A DNA stretch of 64,000 nt from Algoriphagus aestuariicola (GCF_017254835.1 NZ_JAFKCW010000002.1:1100592-1164591), one strand, 5' to 3'; positions 10,780-19,500 are shown, counted from the first letter of the stretch. Notes: generated from the sequence alone by a model not told the origin. Translations and numbers: made by a program.

Positions 10780-12183
10780 ATGAAATTTAGAAATAAACTT
10801 ACCGTAGTGATTGGCGCATTGGTGGTTCTATTGGCCTCAGCCTGTGAATCATTTTTAGACGTCAACGAAAACCCCAACAATCCCGAGGACGCACCCGTCA
10901 CGGGGCTATTGACCAACAGCACCCTGGAAACCGCCCGCAATATCTACCGGGCCGGCAGTGCGACCAGTAATTATGTCCAATACCTGGCCTCACCAAATCC
11001 CGCCAGCTCTTCTGACACCATGGATCCGCTGGACTTCAGCGGTACCTGGTTCAATTTCTACAATGTCATGACTGATTTGACCGTGATCATGGACAAGTCT
11101 ACCGAGTCTGGTGCAAACCACTATCTGGGCGTGGCTCAAATCCTCATGGCGCTTAACCTGGGGATGACCGTAGACTTCTTTGGTGATGTTCCTTTCTCTG
11201 AAAGCTTCACATTCGAGACCGTGACACCGGCCTATGATGACGATCAACAGCTCTATGGCCAAATCTTGAACCTCTTGGATCAGGGTATCGCAAACCTTCA
11301 AAAAGAAAGCACCATTACCATCGGCGGTGACGACTTTATCTACTCAGGAGACATTGAGAAATGGTCAAAATTTGCCCATTCGCTCAAGGCGCGATTTATG
11401 ATTCATGAACAGGGATACAGTGCCTCGGAAGTGTTGGCCGCGCTTGATGGCGGATTCTCTTCCAATGACGATGACGCCAAGGTCTTTTTCTTCGAAGAAG
11501 CCTTTAATCCCTGGGCTCAAGTAGCTATAAACAACGCCAGCTTGCTGTTGGGAGGATGGATATCAGAACAATTTATCCAGGCACTGGACGGAACCTCTTA
11601 TCCGGCATTCGATCCAAGACTTCCTTTGATGGTAGGCACCACCTCTACGGGTGAATTCGTAGGCACGGTAAACGGAGCTGGACGTGGAAATGCCCCTGAA
11701 TCCGGTGCCAGATCTACCTTGATCCCCGGCCAATACTATACCAGCGAAACTTCGCCAATTATGATTGCCACTTATGCTGAGATGAAATTTATCGAAGCCG
11801 AAGCTGCTCTGGCTTCAGACAAAGCAAGGGCTTATGCCGCTTACCTTGCCGGGATCGAAGCTCACATGGATATGCTCGAAGTGGAAGACGCTGCTAAAGC
11901 AGCTTATTTGGCCGACCCATCCGTGAGCGTGGGCGCCGATGCATTGACTTTGGATCTGGTCATGAAGGAAAAATTCGTCGCGATGTTTCTCCACCCCGAG
12001 ACATGGAACGATGCCCGTCGTTTTGACTATGCCTACAAGGACATGACCCTGCCTGAAAATCTGAACCCCAATCTAAACGGGGAGTTCATCAGACGATTGG
12101 CCTATCCGGACAGTGAGGTCAGCCGAAATGGCAACAATGTACCCCAGGTCACGCTATTGGACAGAATCTGGTGGGATCAGTAA
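10780..12183 (+). CDS. SusD/RagB-family surface lipoprotein
   Basis: A 467-residue ligand-binding lipoprotein that caps the upstream SusC-like channel. The signal peptide ends in lipobox LASAC, with the lipidated Cys at 22, followed by ESFLDVNENPNNP, a hallmark N-terminus of the SusD-like_2 group. The helical TPR-like body contains ATSNYVQYLA, ALNLGMTVDFFGDVPFSE and YAEMKFIEAEAAL, all family-typical. The C-terminal LNPNLNGEFIRRLAYPDSE and WWDQ end are also usual. It is co-transcribed with the SusC-like gene (20-nt gap) and followed by a strong terminator. Oligopeptides or glycans are both possible ligands. Confidence 0.95.
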   Translation: MKFRNKLTVVIGALVVLLASACESFLDVNENPNNPEDAPVTGLLTNSTLETARNIYRAGSATSNYVQYLASPNPASSSDTMDPLDFSGTWFNFYNVMTDLTVIMDKSTESGANHYLGVAQILMALNLGMTVDFFGDVPFSESFTFETVTPAYDDDQQLYGQILNLLDQGIANLQKESTITIGGDDFIYSGDIEKWSKFAHSLKARFMIHEQGYSASEVLAALDGGFSSNDDDAKVFFFEEAFNPWAQVAINNASLLLGGWISEQFIQALDGTSYPAFDPRLPLMVGTTSTGEFVGTVNGAGRGNAPESGARSTLIPGQYYTSETSPIMIATYAEMKFIEAEAALASDKARAYAAYLAGIEAHMDMLEVEDAAKAAYLADPSVSVGADALTLDLVMKEKFVAMFLHPETWNDARRFDYAYKDMTLPENLNPNLNGEFIRRLAYPDSEVSRNGNNVPQVTLLDRIWWDQ

Positions 12184-12201
12184 AGAATCCCTCCTCTCAT
12201 C

Positions 12202-12234
12202 AAGTCTCCTGCTTTTTTGCGGGAGACTTTTTTT
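12202..12234 (+). terminator. Terminator of the susC/susD-like operon
   Basis: GTCTCCTGC pairs with GCGGGAGAC (one T-G wobble) around a six-T loop, extended by A-T pairs, and is followed by a T run. It lies between the SusD stop and the next ATG. Confidence 0.88.
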
Positions 12235-12244
12235 ATTTTCCGTT

Positions 12245-13552
12245 ATGAAAAGAATTCTAGTCGCCACCCTCCTTGCACTCAGTTCCTGCACTGTCCACAA
12301 AATCAACAAGTCCCTTTCTAAATCAGATGTCTTTGACAAGGGCCATCTGGGCTTTATGCTCCAAGATCCTGAAAAGGGCAAAACCTTGGTTGAAATCAAC
12401 TCGGGCAAGTATTTCATTCCCGCTTCCAACACGAAGATTTTCACATTCTACACGGCCTACTCCATTTTGGGTGACAGCTTGGTCAATGGATTAAACTATC
12501 TGGAAAAAGGCGATTCCCTAATCTTCTGGGGCACGGGCGATCCAAGCTTGCTTCATCCAGATTTGAAAGATGAAACAGCCATCGACTTCCTCAAAGCTTC
12601 AAACAAAAAACTCTTTCTGCTGGACAATTTCGACCAAGTGGATGCCTACGGGCCGGGCTGGTCATGGAATTGGTATCCCTATTACTATGCAGCCGAGCGA
12701 TCCGCTCTTCCGGTGTATGGCGACATTGTCCGTTTTGAAAAAGAAAAGGGGGAAACCGACTTTACAGTTTACCCGGAAAGGTTCAAATCGGCCATGGAAA
12801 ACGACGAATCGGAGAGTTCCAGGCCTTATTCTTTCACCCGAAAACATCAAAAAAACCGCTTTCCCTACCAGTTCAAAACCGAGGCGAAGGATTCCGAATT
12901 TGAATCCGACATTCCCTTTATCACCTCGCGTGAGCTGACGAAAATCCTACTCGAGGAAGCAACGGGAAAGTCGATTACGATGATTTCCAATCCAAGTTAT
13001 TTCGAGGAAGAACCCAAAAAACTCCTCTCTGCACCAGCCGATAGCATCTACGCCCAGATGATGAAGATCAGCGACAATTTCTTGGCCGAGCAACTGATGT
13101 TTTTGGTTTCGGATCAGCTGACCAACAAATTGGACATCTCGGAGGCAATCTCTTATTCCAAAGAAAACCTCCTAAACGACCTACCGGACGAGCCACGCTG
13201 GGTCGACGGCTCTGGACTTTCTGCCCAAAACATGTTTACGCCGAGATCCATCATCGCTCTGCTGGGCAAAATCCGCCAAGAAGTTCCGCTGGAAAAGATC
13301 AAGGCCTACTTCCCAGCAGGGGGAGAGTCCGGCACCATCCGCAATTGGTACCCGGCCGACCCCGGCCAGCCTCCCTACATCTATGCCAAGACCGGCTCCC
13401 TCAGCATGGCCAACTCTCTAAGTGGATACCTGCTCACCAAGAGCGGTAAAATCCTGCATTTCTCTTGCATGATGAACAACTACGCGATTCCGTCCAACGA
13501 CCTGAAAACCGAACTTCAAAAGGTTTTGTACTTCATCCATGACAAGTATTGA
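12245..13552 (+). CDS. dacB: D-alanyl-D-alanine carboxypeptidase/endopeptidase, PBP4 (S13) family lipoprotein
   Basis: A penicillin-binding protein of family S13 that trims or cleaves peptidoglycan cross-links in the periplasm. The ATG at 12245 gives a short lipoprotein signal (LALSSC, Cys15); the longer frame upstream overlaps the SusD gene and terminator and is not used. The catalytic SxxK is S61-N-T-K64 (PASNTKIF), SxN is in KISDNFLAEQLMF, and KTG is in YAKTGSLSMANSLSGYL. At 435 residues it is slightly short for the family. Its stop nearly touches the next gene's start, suggesting translational coupling with the S9 peptidase. Confidence 0.93.
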   Translation: MKRILVATLLALSSCTVHKINKSLSKSDVFDKGHLGFMLQDPEKGKTLVEINSGKYFIPASNTKIFTFYTAYSILGDSLVNGLNYLEKGDSLIFWGTGDPSLLHPDLKDETAIDFLKASNKKLFLLDNFDQVDAYGPGWSWNWYPYYYAAERSALPVYGDIVRFEKEKGETDFTVYPERFKSAMENDESESSRPYSFTRKHQKNRFPYQFKTEAKDSEFESDIPFITSRELTKILLEEATGKSITMISNPSYFEEEPKKLLSAPADSIYAQMMKISDNFLAEQLMFLVSDQLTNKLDISEAISYSKENLLNDLPDEPRWVDGSGLSAQNMFTPRSIIALLGKIRQEVPLEKIKAYFPAGGESGTIRNWYPADPGQPPYIYAKTGSLSMANSLSGYLLTKSGKILHFSCMMNNYAIPSNDLKTELQKVLYFIHDKY

Positions 13553-13553
13553 T

Positions 13554-15623
13554 ATGAAAAGATTTATCCCGGTTGCCCTCTTACTTTTTTTACCAATCCT
13601 GCTCTTTTCCCAATCCTTCACGATGGAGCAGGTTGGAAAATTCAGCTTTCCTTCGGAATTGACTTCATCTCCAGTCGGCGAAAAGATCGCTTGGGCGATG
13701 AATGAGCAGGGAAAAAGAAATGTCTACTTCGCCGATGGCCCAAATTTCCTACCGACCAAACTGACCAAGTTCAACCAAGACGATGGACAAGAAATCAGCA
13801 GCCTCAAGTTCACCGCAGACGGCAATTGGCTGATCTTTGTGCGTGGCGGAGACCATGGCGGCGGAAATGCCTCCTCCACGGTGAATGCGCTGAACATGCC
13901 CACACTTCCCAAAGTGGAAATCTGGAAAATCAACCTCTCAACCCAAAAAGCTGAAGTCCTTGTTGAAGGGGACGACTTTACCCTCGGGCCACAAAATCAA
14001 ATCCTTTATCTCAAAGGTGGACAGGCATGGAAAGCTGATTTAGAAGGAAATGAAAAACCTGCCCAACTCTTTCAAGTCAAAGGAAATGTGAATTCCCTAG
14101 AGTTTTCTCCTGACGGAAAAAAACTGGCTTTCACCGTAAGCCGAGGAGGGCATCAGTTGCTGGGAATCTATGAAAACCAAGAAACTCCCATCCATTGGAT
14201 CGCCCCATCCTTTCACCGCTATTCCCAACCCAAATGGTCGCCTGACGGCAGCCAAATTGCCTTTGTTAAAACCCAAGGAGGAAGTGGAGCTGCATTTCCG
14301 CTGTTGGAACCCAGACATGTACCTTGGGAAATCTGGCTTGCAGATGTCAGATCAGGCGAAGGAAAAATGTTCTGGAAAGCTCCCGAAACACTCCGAGGAT
14401 CCTATCGCTATGGGTTTTTCGCATTTCCCAATTCCAAAGAACTCGTATTCGAATCTTACCATGAGGGCTGGCAGCATCTCTTTGCCCTGGACTTGGCAAG
14501 CCAAAACCTGCAATCCCTCACACCGGGAAATTACATGGTCGAGCAGATCAAGCTCAGCCAATATGGAAACCATGTGGTCTTTTCCGCCAATACCGGCCCA
14601 GAGGAAGAGGATCTCGACAGACGACACATTGGAAGAATAGACCTAAAGACCAAAAAATTGACCTGGGAAACTTCCGGCAACGGAATCGAAGCCTATCCGG
14701 TTGGTTTGGGTGGCGGAGACAAAATCGCCTTTTTCTCAGCCACGCCCCAGCGTTCACATTTGGTGGCAGTGAAGTCCGGATCGGCAACAAAACTCCTCCA
14801 AGAATCCTCCATTCCATCTGATTTCCCTCAAAGCAATCTGGTCACTCCAAAGCAAGTCAGCTTTAAAGCTCCGGATGGCACAACCGTTTACGGTCAGCTT
14901 TTCGAAAAAGAAGGCGGAGCTGCCAAAAAGCCTGGTGTAGTTTTCATCCATGGCGGACCTCAGCGACAGATGTTGCTCGGTTGGAGCTACATGGATTATT
15001 ATTCCAATACCTATGCCTACAACCAGTACTTGGCTGAGCTTGGGTTTGTCGTCCTTTCAGTTAATTACCGATTGGGAATCGGATATGGCTACGAGTTTCA
15101 CCGACCTGCAAATGGCTATTTTCAAGGCGCGGTCGAATACCAAGACATTAAAGCTGGAGGCGAATATTTGGCTTCGCTAAGTCAAGTCGACGCTGACAGG
15201 ATCGGAGTCTATGGGGGCAGCTATGGGGGCTACCTGACTGCTTTAGCCTTGGCTCGAGATTCTGACCTATTCAAAGTTGGCGTGGATATTCACGGTGTGC
15301 ACGACTTGGATGGGCGATATGATTTGCCCGAAGGTTACGAAATTGCGCCGGATTATGAAAAGGCCAAAGAAATCGCCTGGAAGTCCTCGCCAATTGCGGA
15401 TCTGGGGACCTGGAAAAGCCCGGTGCTATTTATCCATTCCGATGATGATCGAAATGTAGAAGTAAGCCAGACGACCAATTTGATCCGAAGATTTGAAGAG
15501 CTTGGAATGCCCTACGAGGCGGTCCTGATCCCCGGCGATACCCATCACTGGATGCGCTGGAAAAACATGGTTCAGGTAGGGCAGCTGACGGCGGATTTCC
15601 TTGAGAAGCACCTAATGAAGTAG
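13554..15623 (+). CDS. Exported S9-family prolyl oligopeptidase-like peptidase
   Basis: A serine peptidase with an N-terminal beta-propeller (TolB-like repeats such as KFSPDGKKLAF-type motifs, about 30-400) and a C-terminal alpha/beta-hydrolase domain. The nucleophile lies in GVYGGSYGGYLTAL, the acid in FIHSDDDRNV and the His in GDTHHWMRW. The start at 13554 gives a clean signal peptide (MKRFIPVALLLFLPILLFSQ); an ATG 15 bases upstream overlaps the previous gene by 14 bases and is less likely. It probably degrades peptides in the periplasm. It follows dacB with a 1-base gap. Confidence 0.93.
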   Translation: MKRFIPVALLLFLPILLFSQSFTMEQVGKFSFPSELTSSPVGEKIAWAMNEQGKRNVYFADGPNFLPTKLTKFNQDDGQEISSLKFTADGNWLIFVRGGDHGGGNASSTVNALNMPTLPKVEIWKINLSTQKAEVLVEGDDFTLGPQNQILYLKGGQAWKADLEGNEKPAQLFQVKGNVNSLEFSPDGKKLAFTVSRGGHQLLGIYENQETPIHWIAPSFHRYSQPKWSPDGSQIAFVKTQGGSGAAFPLLEPRHVPWEIWLADVRSGEGKMFWKAPETLRGSYRYGFFAFPNSKELVFESYHEGWQHLFALDLASQNLQSLTPGNYMVEQIKLSQYGNHVVFSANTGPEEEDLDRRHIGRIDLKTKKLTWETSGNGIEAYPVGLGGGDKIAFFSATPQRSHLVAVKSGSATKLLQESSIPSDFPQSNLVTPKQVSFKAPDGTTVYGQLFEKEGGAAKKPGVVFIHGGPQRQMLLGWSYMDYYSNTYAYNQYLAELGFVVLSVNYRLGIGYGYEFHRPANGYFQGAVEYQDIKAGGEYLASLSQVDADRIGVYGGSYGGYLTALALARDSDLFKVGVDIHGVHDLDGRYDLPEGYEIAPDYEKAKEIAWKSSPIADLGTWKSPVLFIHSDDDRNVEVSQTTNLIRRFEELGMPYEAVLIPGDTHHWMRWKNMVQVGQLTADFLEKHLMK

Positions 15624-15732
15624 ATGGTAGTCCATAGCCGATAGTCCATGGCCAATGGAAAATTGGTCGAAGCGGCACAAAAAAGTTTTTCAGTGAGTAG
15701 CTATAGCCAATTTTAGGACAACACTGCAATCA

Positions 15733-16278
15733 ATGACAACACGAAAATTTCAGACGGTTTTCTACACCATAGTCGGACTTTGTATGTTGATAATAATTCT
15801 TTCGTTTACATCATTTGACTTTATCGAGATTGACACTGCTGTTGGTTGGACAATGAAGTATTTTACTTTACCAATTCTAATCGTTATGGCTCCAAGCTGT
15901 TACTTCATTTATTTAAGGTTCATTCGACAACACGAGAAGAAAGAGTACGAAAGAAAAATTTGGACGCAATTAAGGACAGTTTTTAGAATATTCATTTTGA
16001 CATTAGGAATGACGGGAATTTCTATTGGGACAACGCTTTCAACGATAATTTTGACCAACGCGTATACTGGTGATAGTAGGTCAGTAAATCTGAATGCAAA
16101 AATTATTGACTACTATACTTTGACAAGTAAAGGAGGGACAAGGCACTATATAAAAATTCAAGATCAACAACTTGACAGAATAATTGACTTAAAAGTTCAA
16201 GGGCCATATCAAGTTGGACAAACATTTAAAAAGACAATTCAAATCGGAAAGTGGGGACTACTTTACTCGGAGAAATAA
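15733..16278 (+). CDS. AT-rich lone membrane protein of unknown function
   Basis: A 181-residue protein with three or four hydrophobic helices (about 9-28, 40-60, 84-108) and a C-terminal hydrophilic domain (IIDYYTLTSKGGTRHYIKIQ) that may sit outside the membrane. I do not recognise the family. Codon use is strongly A/T-biased compared with both neighbours, and the gene is bracketed by the inverted pair TATAGCC (15702) and GGCTATA (16284), suggesting recent acquisition. It has no operon partners. Confidence 0.75.
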   Translation: MTTRKFQTVFYTIVGLCMLIIILSFTSFDFIEIDTAVGWTMKYFTLPILIVMAPSCYFIYLRFIRQHEKKEYERKIWTQLRTVFRIFILTLGMTGISIGTTLSTIILTNAYTGDSRSVNLNAKIIDYYTLTSKGGTRHYIKIQDQQLDRIIDLKVQGPYQVGQTFKKTIQIGKWGLLYSEK

Positions 16279-16283
16279 AAACT

Positions 16284-16315
16284 GGCTATAACAGCACATT
16301 TTCAATAAGTTATAG
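16284..16315. repeat. Short inverted repeat after the AT-rich gene
   Basis: CTATAAC (16286) and GTTATAG (16309) form an inverted pair just after the stop of the AT-rich gene. The left arm also mirrors TATAGCC upstream of the gene. It could be a weak terminator or a recombination-site-like structure. Confidence 0.4.
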
Positions 16316-16354
16316 ATCACTATTCATTTTCCCAACTTTCCCTAGACCCAAGTC

Positions 16355-16402
16355 GACTGTCGAATTGCGGTGGACTGTCGTCTGTCGACTGTGGACTAAT
16401 TT
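16355..16402. repeat. Direct GTCGACTGTC/GTGGACTGT repeats
   Basis: Four close copies of a GTCGACTGT / GTGGACTGT unit in an intergenic spacer. A related spaced repeat (AGTCCATAGCC, AGTCCATGGCC) lies at about 15627-15652 on the other side of the AT-rich gene. No function is evident. Confidence 0.5.
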
Positions 16403-16460
16403 TCCGATCTTCCAATCCTTGCTCTAAGCTTGCCGAAGTGTTCAATTTTACAATCCAAAA

Positions 16461-16844
16461 ATGCTTTCATCCATCCACCATATCGCCATCATCTGCTCGG
16501 ACTACGAGCGTTCCAAGCACTTTTATACAGAAATCCTCGGACTTAAAATCCTGCAGGAAGTTTATCGCGCTGAGCGGGATTCTTACAAGCTTGACTTAGA
16601 ACTCAATGGGCAATATGTGATCGAACTCTTTTCTTTTCCCAATCCCCCAGCGAGAGTTTCCCGACCCGAAGCCTGCGGCCTGAGGCATTTGGCTTTTGCA
16701 GTCAAAGACATTGGGAAAGCGGCGGAAGATTTGAGTAAATTAGGAATTCAGGCAGAGCCAATCAGGGTGGATGAGTACACGGGGAAACAATTCACATTCT
16801 TTTCCGATCCTGACGGCTTGCCTATCGAACTTTATCAAGAATAG
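16461..16844 (+). CDS. VOC-superfamily metalloprotein, YaeR/glyoxalase I-like
   Basis: A 127-residue single-module glyoxalase/bleomycin-resistance/dioxygenase fold, probably a homodimer in the cytoplasm. Metal ligands can be read as His in HHIAIICSDYE, Glu in YVIELFSFP, His in GLRHLAFAVKD and Glu in LPIELYQE, the four-ligand pattern of the SMU1112c/YaeR group. The substrate is unknown. It is first in a tight operon: the DUF1801 gene starts 2 bases after its stop. Confidence 0.88.
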   Translation: MLSSIHHIAIICSDYERSKHFYTEILGLKILQEVYRAERDSYKLDLELNGQYVIELFSFPNPPARVSRPEACGLRHLAFAVKDIGKAAEDLSKLGIQAEPIRVDEYTGKQFTFFSDPDGLPIELYQE

Positions 16845-16846
16845 TC

Positions 16847-17272
16847 ATGGCCGAAAACAAAACAAAACCCACCGAGGTATCCGTCGACGATTTTATCAAC
16901 GCGGTAGAAAGCCCAAAAAAACGCGAAGATGCTTTTGCGCTGAAAAAAATGATGGAAGAGATCACTGGCGAGGAAGCCACCATGTGGGGGCCGTCCATCA
17001 TAGGCTTTGGCAGCTATCACTACAAATATGCCACCGGCCACGAGGGAGACGCGCCCATCGTAGGCTTTTCCCCTCGAAAAACAGCCCTTTCCCTCTACCT
17101 GCTCAGTTGTGAGCAGCAGGACTTTGAGCCACTGCTCGAAAACCTCGGGAAATACAAGCGCGCCGTCGCCTGTCTCTACGCCAACAAGCTCTCCGATCTC
17201 AACGAAGGCATCCTCCGCGAACTCATCGCCAAATCCTACGCCGTGACAAAAGCCAAATACCACAGCGCATGA
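16847..17272 (+). CDS. DUF1801 domain protein
   Basis: A 141-residue YdhG-like alpha/beta protein. The family pattern is visible in DAFALKKMMEEITGEEATMW, GFGSYHYKY and FSPRKTALSLYLL. Family members are annotated as iron-chaperone-like or of unknown function, and the biochemical role is unproven. It overlaps the next gene by 4 bases (ATGA), so the two are translationally coupled. Codon use matches the chromosome. Confidence 0.85.
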   Translation: MAENKTKPTEVSVDDFINAVESPKKREDAFALKKMMEEITGEEATMWGPSIIGFGSYHYKYATGHEGDAPIVGFSPRKTALSLYLLSCEQQDFEPLLENLGKYKRAVACLYANKLSDLNEGILRELIAKSYAVTKAKYHSA

Positions 17273-18015
17273 TCTATCATATTCTCAATGGCGACGCGCT
17301 TTTGTCCATGTTTCCCAAAAGCATTCCAGGAGAAAGGATTTCTTTTAGGGAATGTCTCGTCGATGGCCCGGTAAGTCCCAAAGAGGGTGAAGAGCTCTGG
17401 CAACTGAGAGAAGCTTTTATCAAACAAAATTACCCCGAAGGCGCTTCGATCGACTACAAAACCTATTCTTACCAAGAGATTCTGAAAATCAAGGCCATTC
17501 CGGCAGACAGCCAAATTTTTTGCTGGTTTGAGGAAGATCTTTTCTGCCAGGTTAATCTCTGGTTTGTATTCAACTACCTGAAAACGCATCCTGCCGTGGT
17601 AAATCTTGTACTTCCCTACCCCGACTCGCCCTACCATTTTTCAGCATTGAGCGAAAGGGAGCTAGTCGAAAGCTATGAGAAAAAAGCCAAGAAACTGAGT
17701 CAAAGGGAGCGTGCGGTGTTGGGAGACTTGTGGATACACTTCCAAAACAATGACGTCTTTGAAGCGCTCAAAATCGCCAATCTCTTTATCGAGAGATTCC
17801 CTTTTCTGAAACCGGCCGTGGAATCATGGAGAGACATGATGCCGATTGGAGACTTTCCTGGCAAACCTGTCCAAACCCTCCTGAAAATCCGGGAGGAAAT
17901 GGGAGAGACTGACTTTTCCAGCGTATTCCGCGAGTTCCAAAAAAGGCTCCCAATCTATGGATTCGGGGACACGCAGGTACTTAGGCAATGGAATGAAATC
18001 AAAAAAGGAAGCTAA
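17269..18015 (+). CDS. DUF1835 domain protein
   Basis: A 248-residue protein beginning MIYHILNGDALLSMFP, which matches the DUF1835 N-terminus (a small alpha/beta domain with an HxxNGDA start). The following FRECLVDGPVSPK and IFCWFEEDLFCQVNLWF are also typical. The C-terminal part is helical. The function is unknown; a regulatory role has been suggested for the family but nothing here proves it. Last gene of the VOC-DUF1801-DUF1835 operon, converging on the sigma-operon membrane gene. Confidence 0.8.
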   Translation: MIYHILNGDALLSMFPKSIPGERISFRECLVDGPVSPKEGEELWQLREAFIKQNYPEGASIDYKTYSYQEILKIKAIPADSQIFCWFEEDLFCQVNLWFVFNYLKTHPAVVNLVLPYPDSPYHFSALSERELVESYEKKAKKLSQRERAVLGDLWIHFQNNDVFEALKIANLFIERFPFLKPAVESWRDMMPIGDFPGKPVQTLLKIREEMGETDFSSVFREFQKRLPIYGFGDTQVLRQWNEIKKGS

Positions 18016-18029
18016 CGCTCCCTTTTTTT
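18001..18029. terminator. Shared terminator between converging genes
   Basis: An A run, GGAAGC, a TAAC loop, GCTCCC and a T run, with one A-C mismatch in the stem. It spans the 12 bases between the two stop codons and could serve both directions. Confidence 0.55.
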
Positions 18030-18621
18030 AGTCTATCCCCTCTATCAACTGTTCCGCTTCCTCAAGCGATTTTTCGTATTTCCTGAAGGTGATTTTGCTG
18101 AAAAAATAAACACAAATCAATCCAACGGGTACATATACCATCCAAAACTGTGGTTCTAGGATCAGGTCTCTTTTTCCGACCAACTCTGCCAATGGCGGCA
18201 ATATACTGATGGCAAAAAAGCCAGAAAGCAGCATGTTCATTCGCTGGAACTTCCAAAAAAACACCTTGTCCTTCTTGAACTTAGCCACCAACTCCATTGG
18301 ACTATTCTCACTGATATCCAATCGGTTGAGTCGATTCAGACTAATCAAACTGATAATCGGCAGCAAGATCATGGCGCTGGTGTTGAAAATGGTGAGGATC
18401 TGGTTCACCTTAAACTCCAATTTGTCAAACTGGGAGATAAAGAATCCTGCATACAGGAAAGTGATGACGGTACCCAAAATCTCAGGCAGGTAGATTTTAC
18501 CCAGCTTTCGTTGATAATTTCTCTTGGTCAATTTCATGAGTTCTTCTTTTTTGATTTTTTCTTTTCTTTCTGTGGCATCACTTAGGCTGCCCCAGAGGGA
18601 TTTCATTTCATCGAGTTCCAT
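18028..18621 (-). CDS. Membrane protein encoded with the ECF sigma factor
   Basis: A 197-residue protein with a short N-terminal cytoplasmic helix (ELDEMKSLWGSLSDATERKEK) followed by four hydrophobic segments (about 45-65, 75-98, 125-150, 158-178). It has no zinc-binding anti-sigma motif and no known domain. Its gene starts 11 bases after the sigma-factor stop, so a role in controlling or reporting to that sigma factor is likely but inferred. The same arrangement, a small ECF sigma plus an unnamed membrane protein, is common in the phylum. Confidence 0.8.
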   Translation of the reverse strand: MELDEMKSLWGSLSDATERKEKIKKEELMKLTKRNYQRKLGKIYLPEILGTVITFLYAGFFISQFDKLEFKVNQILTIFNTSAMILLPIISLISLNRLNRLDISENSPMELVAKFKKDKVFFWKFQRMNMLLSGFFAISILPPLAELVGKRDLILEPQFWMVYVPVGLICVYFFSKITFRKYEKSLEEAEQLIEGID

Positions 18622-18632
18622 GGCTCAGGGGC

Positions 18633-19121
18633 TTAGTTATTTTTGACGCCTTTTCTTAATTTTTCTTTGATTCTAGACAGTCGGGTACCCACGTTGCTGG
18701 CGGTAATCCCGACGATTTCCGCGATCTCTTCGTAGTTTTTATCTTCCAGAAATAGGAAAACAATCCCACGATCCAGCAGGCCAAGTTTGCGGATCTCAGC
18801 ATACAGTAACTGAACCCTTTCCTCCAATCCGGCATCGTACTCCTCCAATCGAAGCGATTCCCATCCTTCCAAAGACACTGCAGTTATCCTTTTTTTGGAT
18901 CGATTGAGGTGTGAAATGGCCGTGTTCATTCCCACCCGATAGAGCCAAGTACTGGGTTTGGCGGCTTTTTTATAACTGCCAAAGGACTTCCAGGTCTGGT
19001 ATACGATTTCCTGAAAGAGATCTTGCTGCTCCTCAGGAATCCGGGTATAAATCGAAGCGATTTTGTAAAGCAAGCCTTGATTTTGTTGGATCAGGTTTAC
19101 AAATTCTTCTTCTTGGCTCAT
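18633..19121 (-). CDS. ECF-type RNA polymerase sigma factor
   Basis: A 162-residue sigma-70 family protein that redirects RNA polymerase. Region 2 is visible in QDLFQEIVYQTWKSFGSYK and the WLYRVGMNTAISHLNR segment, and region 4 in LLDRGIVFLFLEDKNYEEIAEIVG followed by ITASNVGTRLSRIKEKLRK. It lacks C-terminal extensions. The usual FecR-type anti-sigma gene is absent; the following gene encodes an unnamed membrane protein. Confidence 0.93.
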   Translation of the reverse strand: MSQEEEFVNLIQQNQGLLYKIASIYTRIPEEQQDLFQEIVYQTWKSFGSYKKAAKPSTWLYRVGMNTAISHLNRSKKRITAVSLEGWESLRLEEYDAGLEERVQLLYAEIRKLGLLDRGIVFLFLEDKNYEEIAEIVGITASNVGTRLSRIKEKLRKGVKNN

Positions 19122-19212
19122 GGATTGGATTTTGCACTATTAGTCTCGTATCATTCAAAAAAATCACAGAGGTTGAAATTTATTTTTTTTAAAAAACTCA
19201 TTTTCAACCAAA

Positions 19213-19245
19213 TAAAAAAGGACAAGCCTTCTATGGACTGTCCTT
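19213..19245 (-). terminator. Terminator after the tRNA-like gene
   Basis: AAGGACA pairs with TGTCCTT, followed on the minus strand by a six-T run. It starts only a few bases after the tRNA-like 3' end, implying that the locus is or was transcribed. Confidence 0.75.
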
Positions 19246-19248
19246 CAG

Positions 19249-19348
19249 AGCGGGTAATGAGTCTCGAACTCACAGCTTGTCCCGAAAAAAATCGGGAACC
19301 TTCAGCTTGGGATCCGCCTAGGCGGACAACCAACTGAGCTACACCCGC
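19249..19348 (-). tRNA. tRNA-like gene (probable tRNA-Gly) interrupted by two palindromes
   Basis: The ends are tRNA: acceptor GCGGGTG pairs with TACCCGC, U73 follows as in tRNA-Gly, the TAGCTCAGTTGG box A is intact, and the T arm is GTGAG-TTCGAGA-CTCAT. The middle is not. The D-stem 3' strand is missing, and the 100-nt locus carries TCCGCCTAGGCGGA (19313-19326) and TCCCGA(A6)TCGGGA (19280-19297). The second lies between two CAGCTTG copies (19273, 19303) that resemble a target-site duplication. An ATCCCAA loop would read anticodon CCC, but its stem does not pair. Probably a pseudo-tRNA; an odd functional RNA is not excluded. Confidence 0.4.
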
Positions 19349-19500
19349 TTAACGAAGCCAATTTACTGGCTTGGAAAGAAAAATTTCTAGGGCTCCCGAA
19401 AGATTTTTTCATCCTCCTGACAATCATCCCAATCCTTTTTTTCCAGTCTTAAAAACCCTGTCAAATGCGACAAAAGAGGCATAATTGCTATCTTCATCCC

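Noticed and set aside
12113-12244. Longer start of the PBP4-type gene
   Set aside because: It would overlap the SusD gene and its terminator and would bury the lipoprotein signal.
16355-16402. CRISPR array
   Set aside because: The repeat units are about 9 bases, irregular, and without spacers or cas genes; no CRISPR array was seen anywhere in the window.
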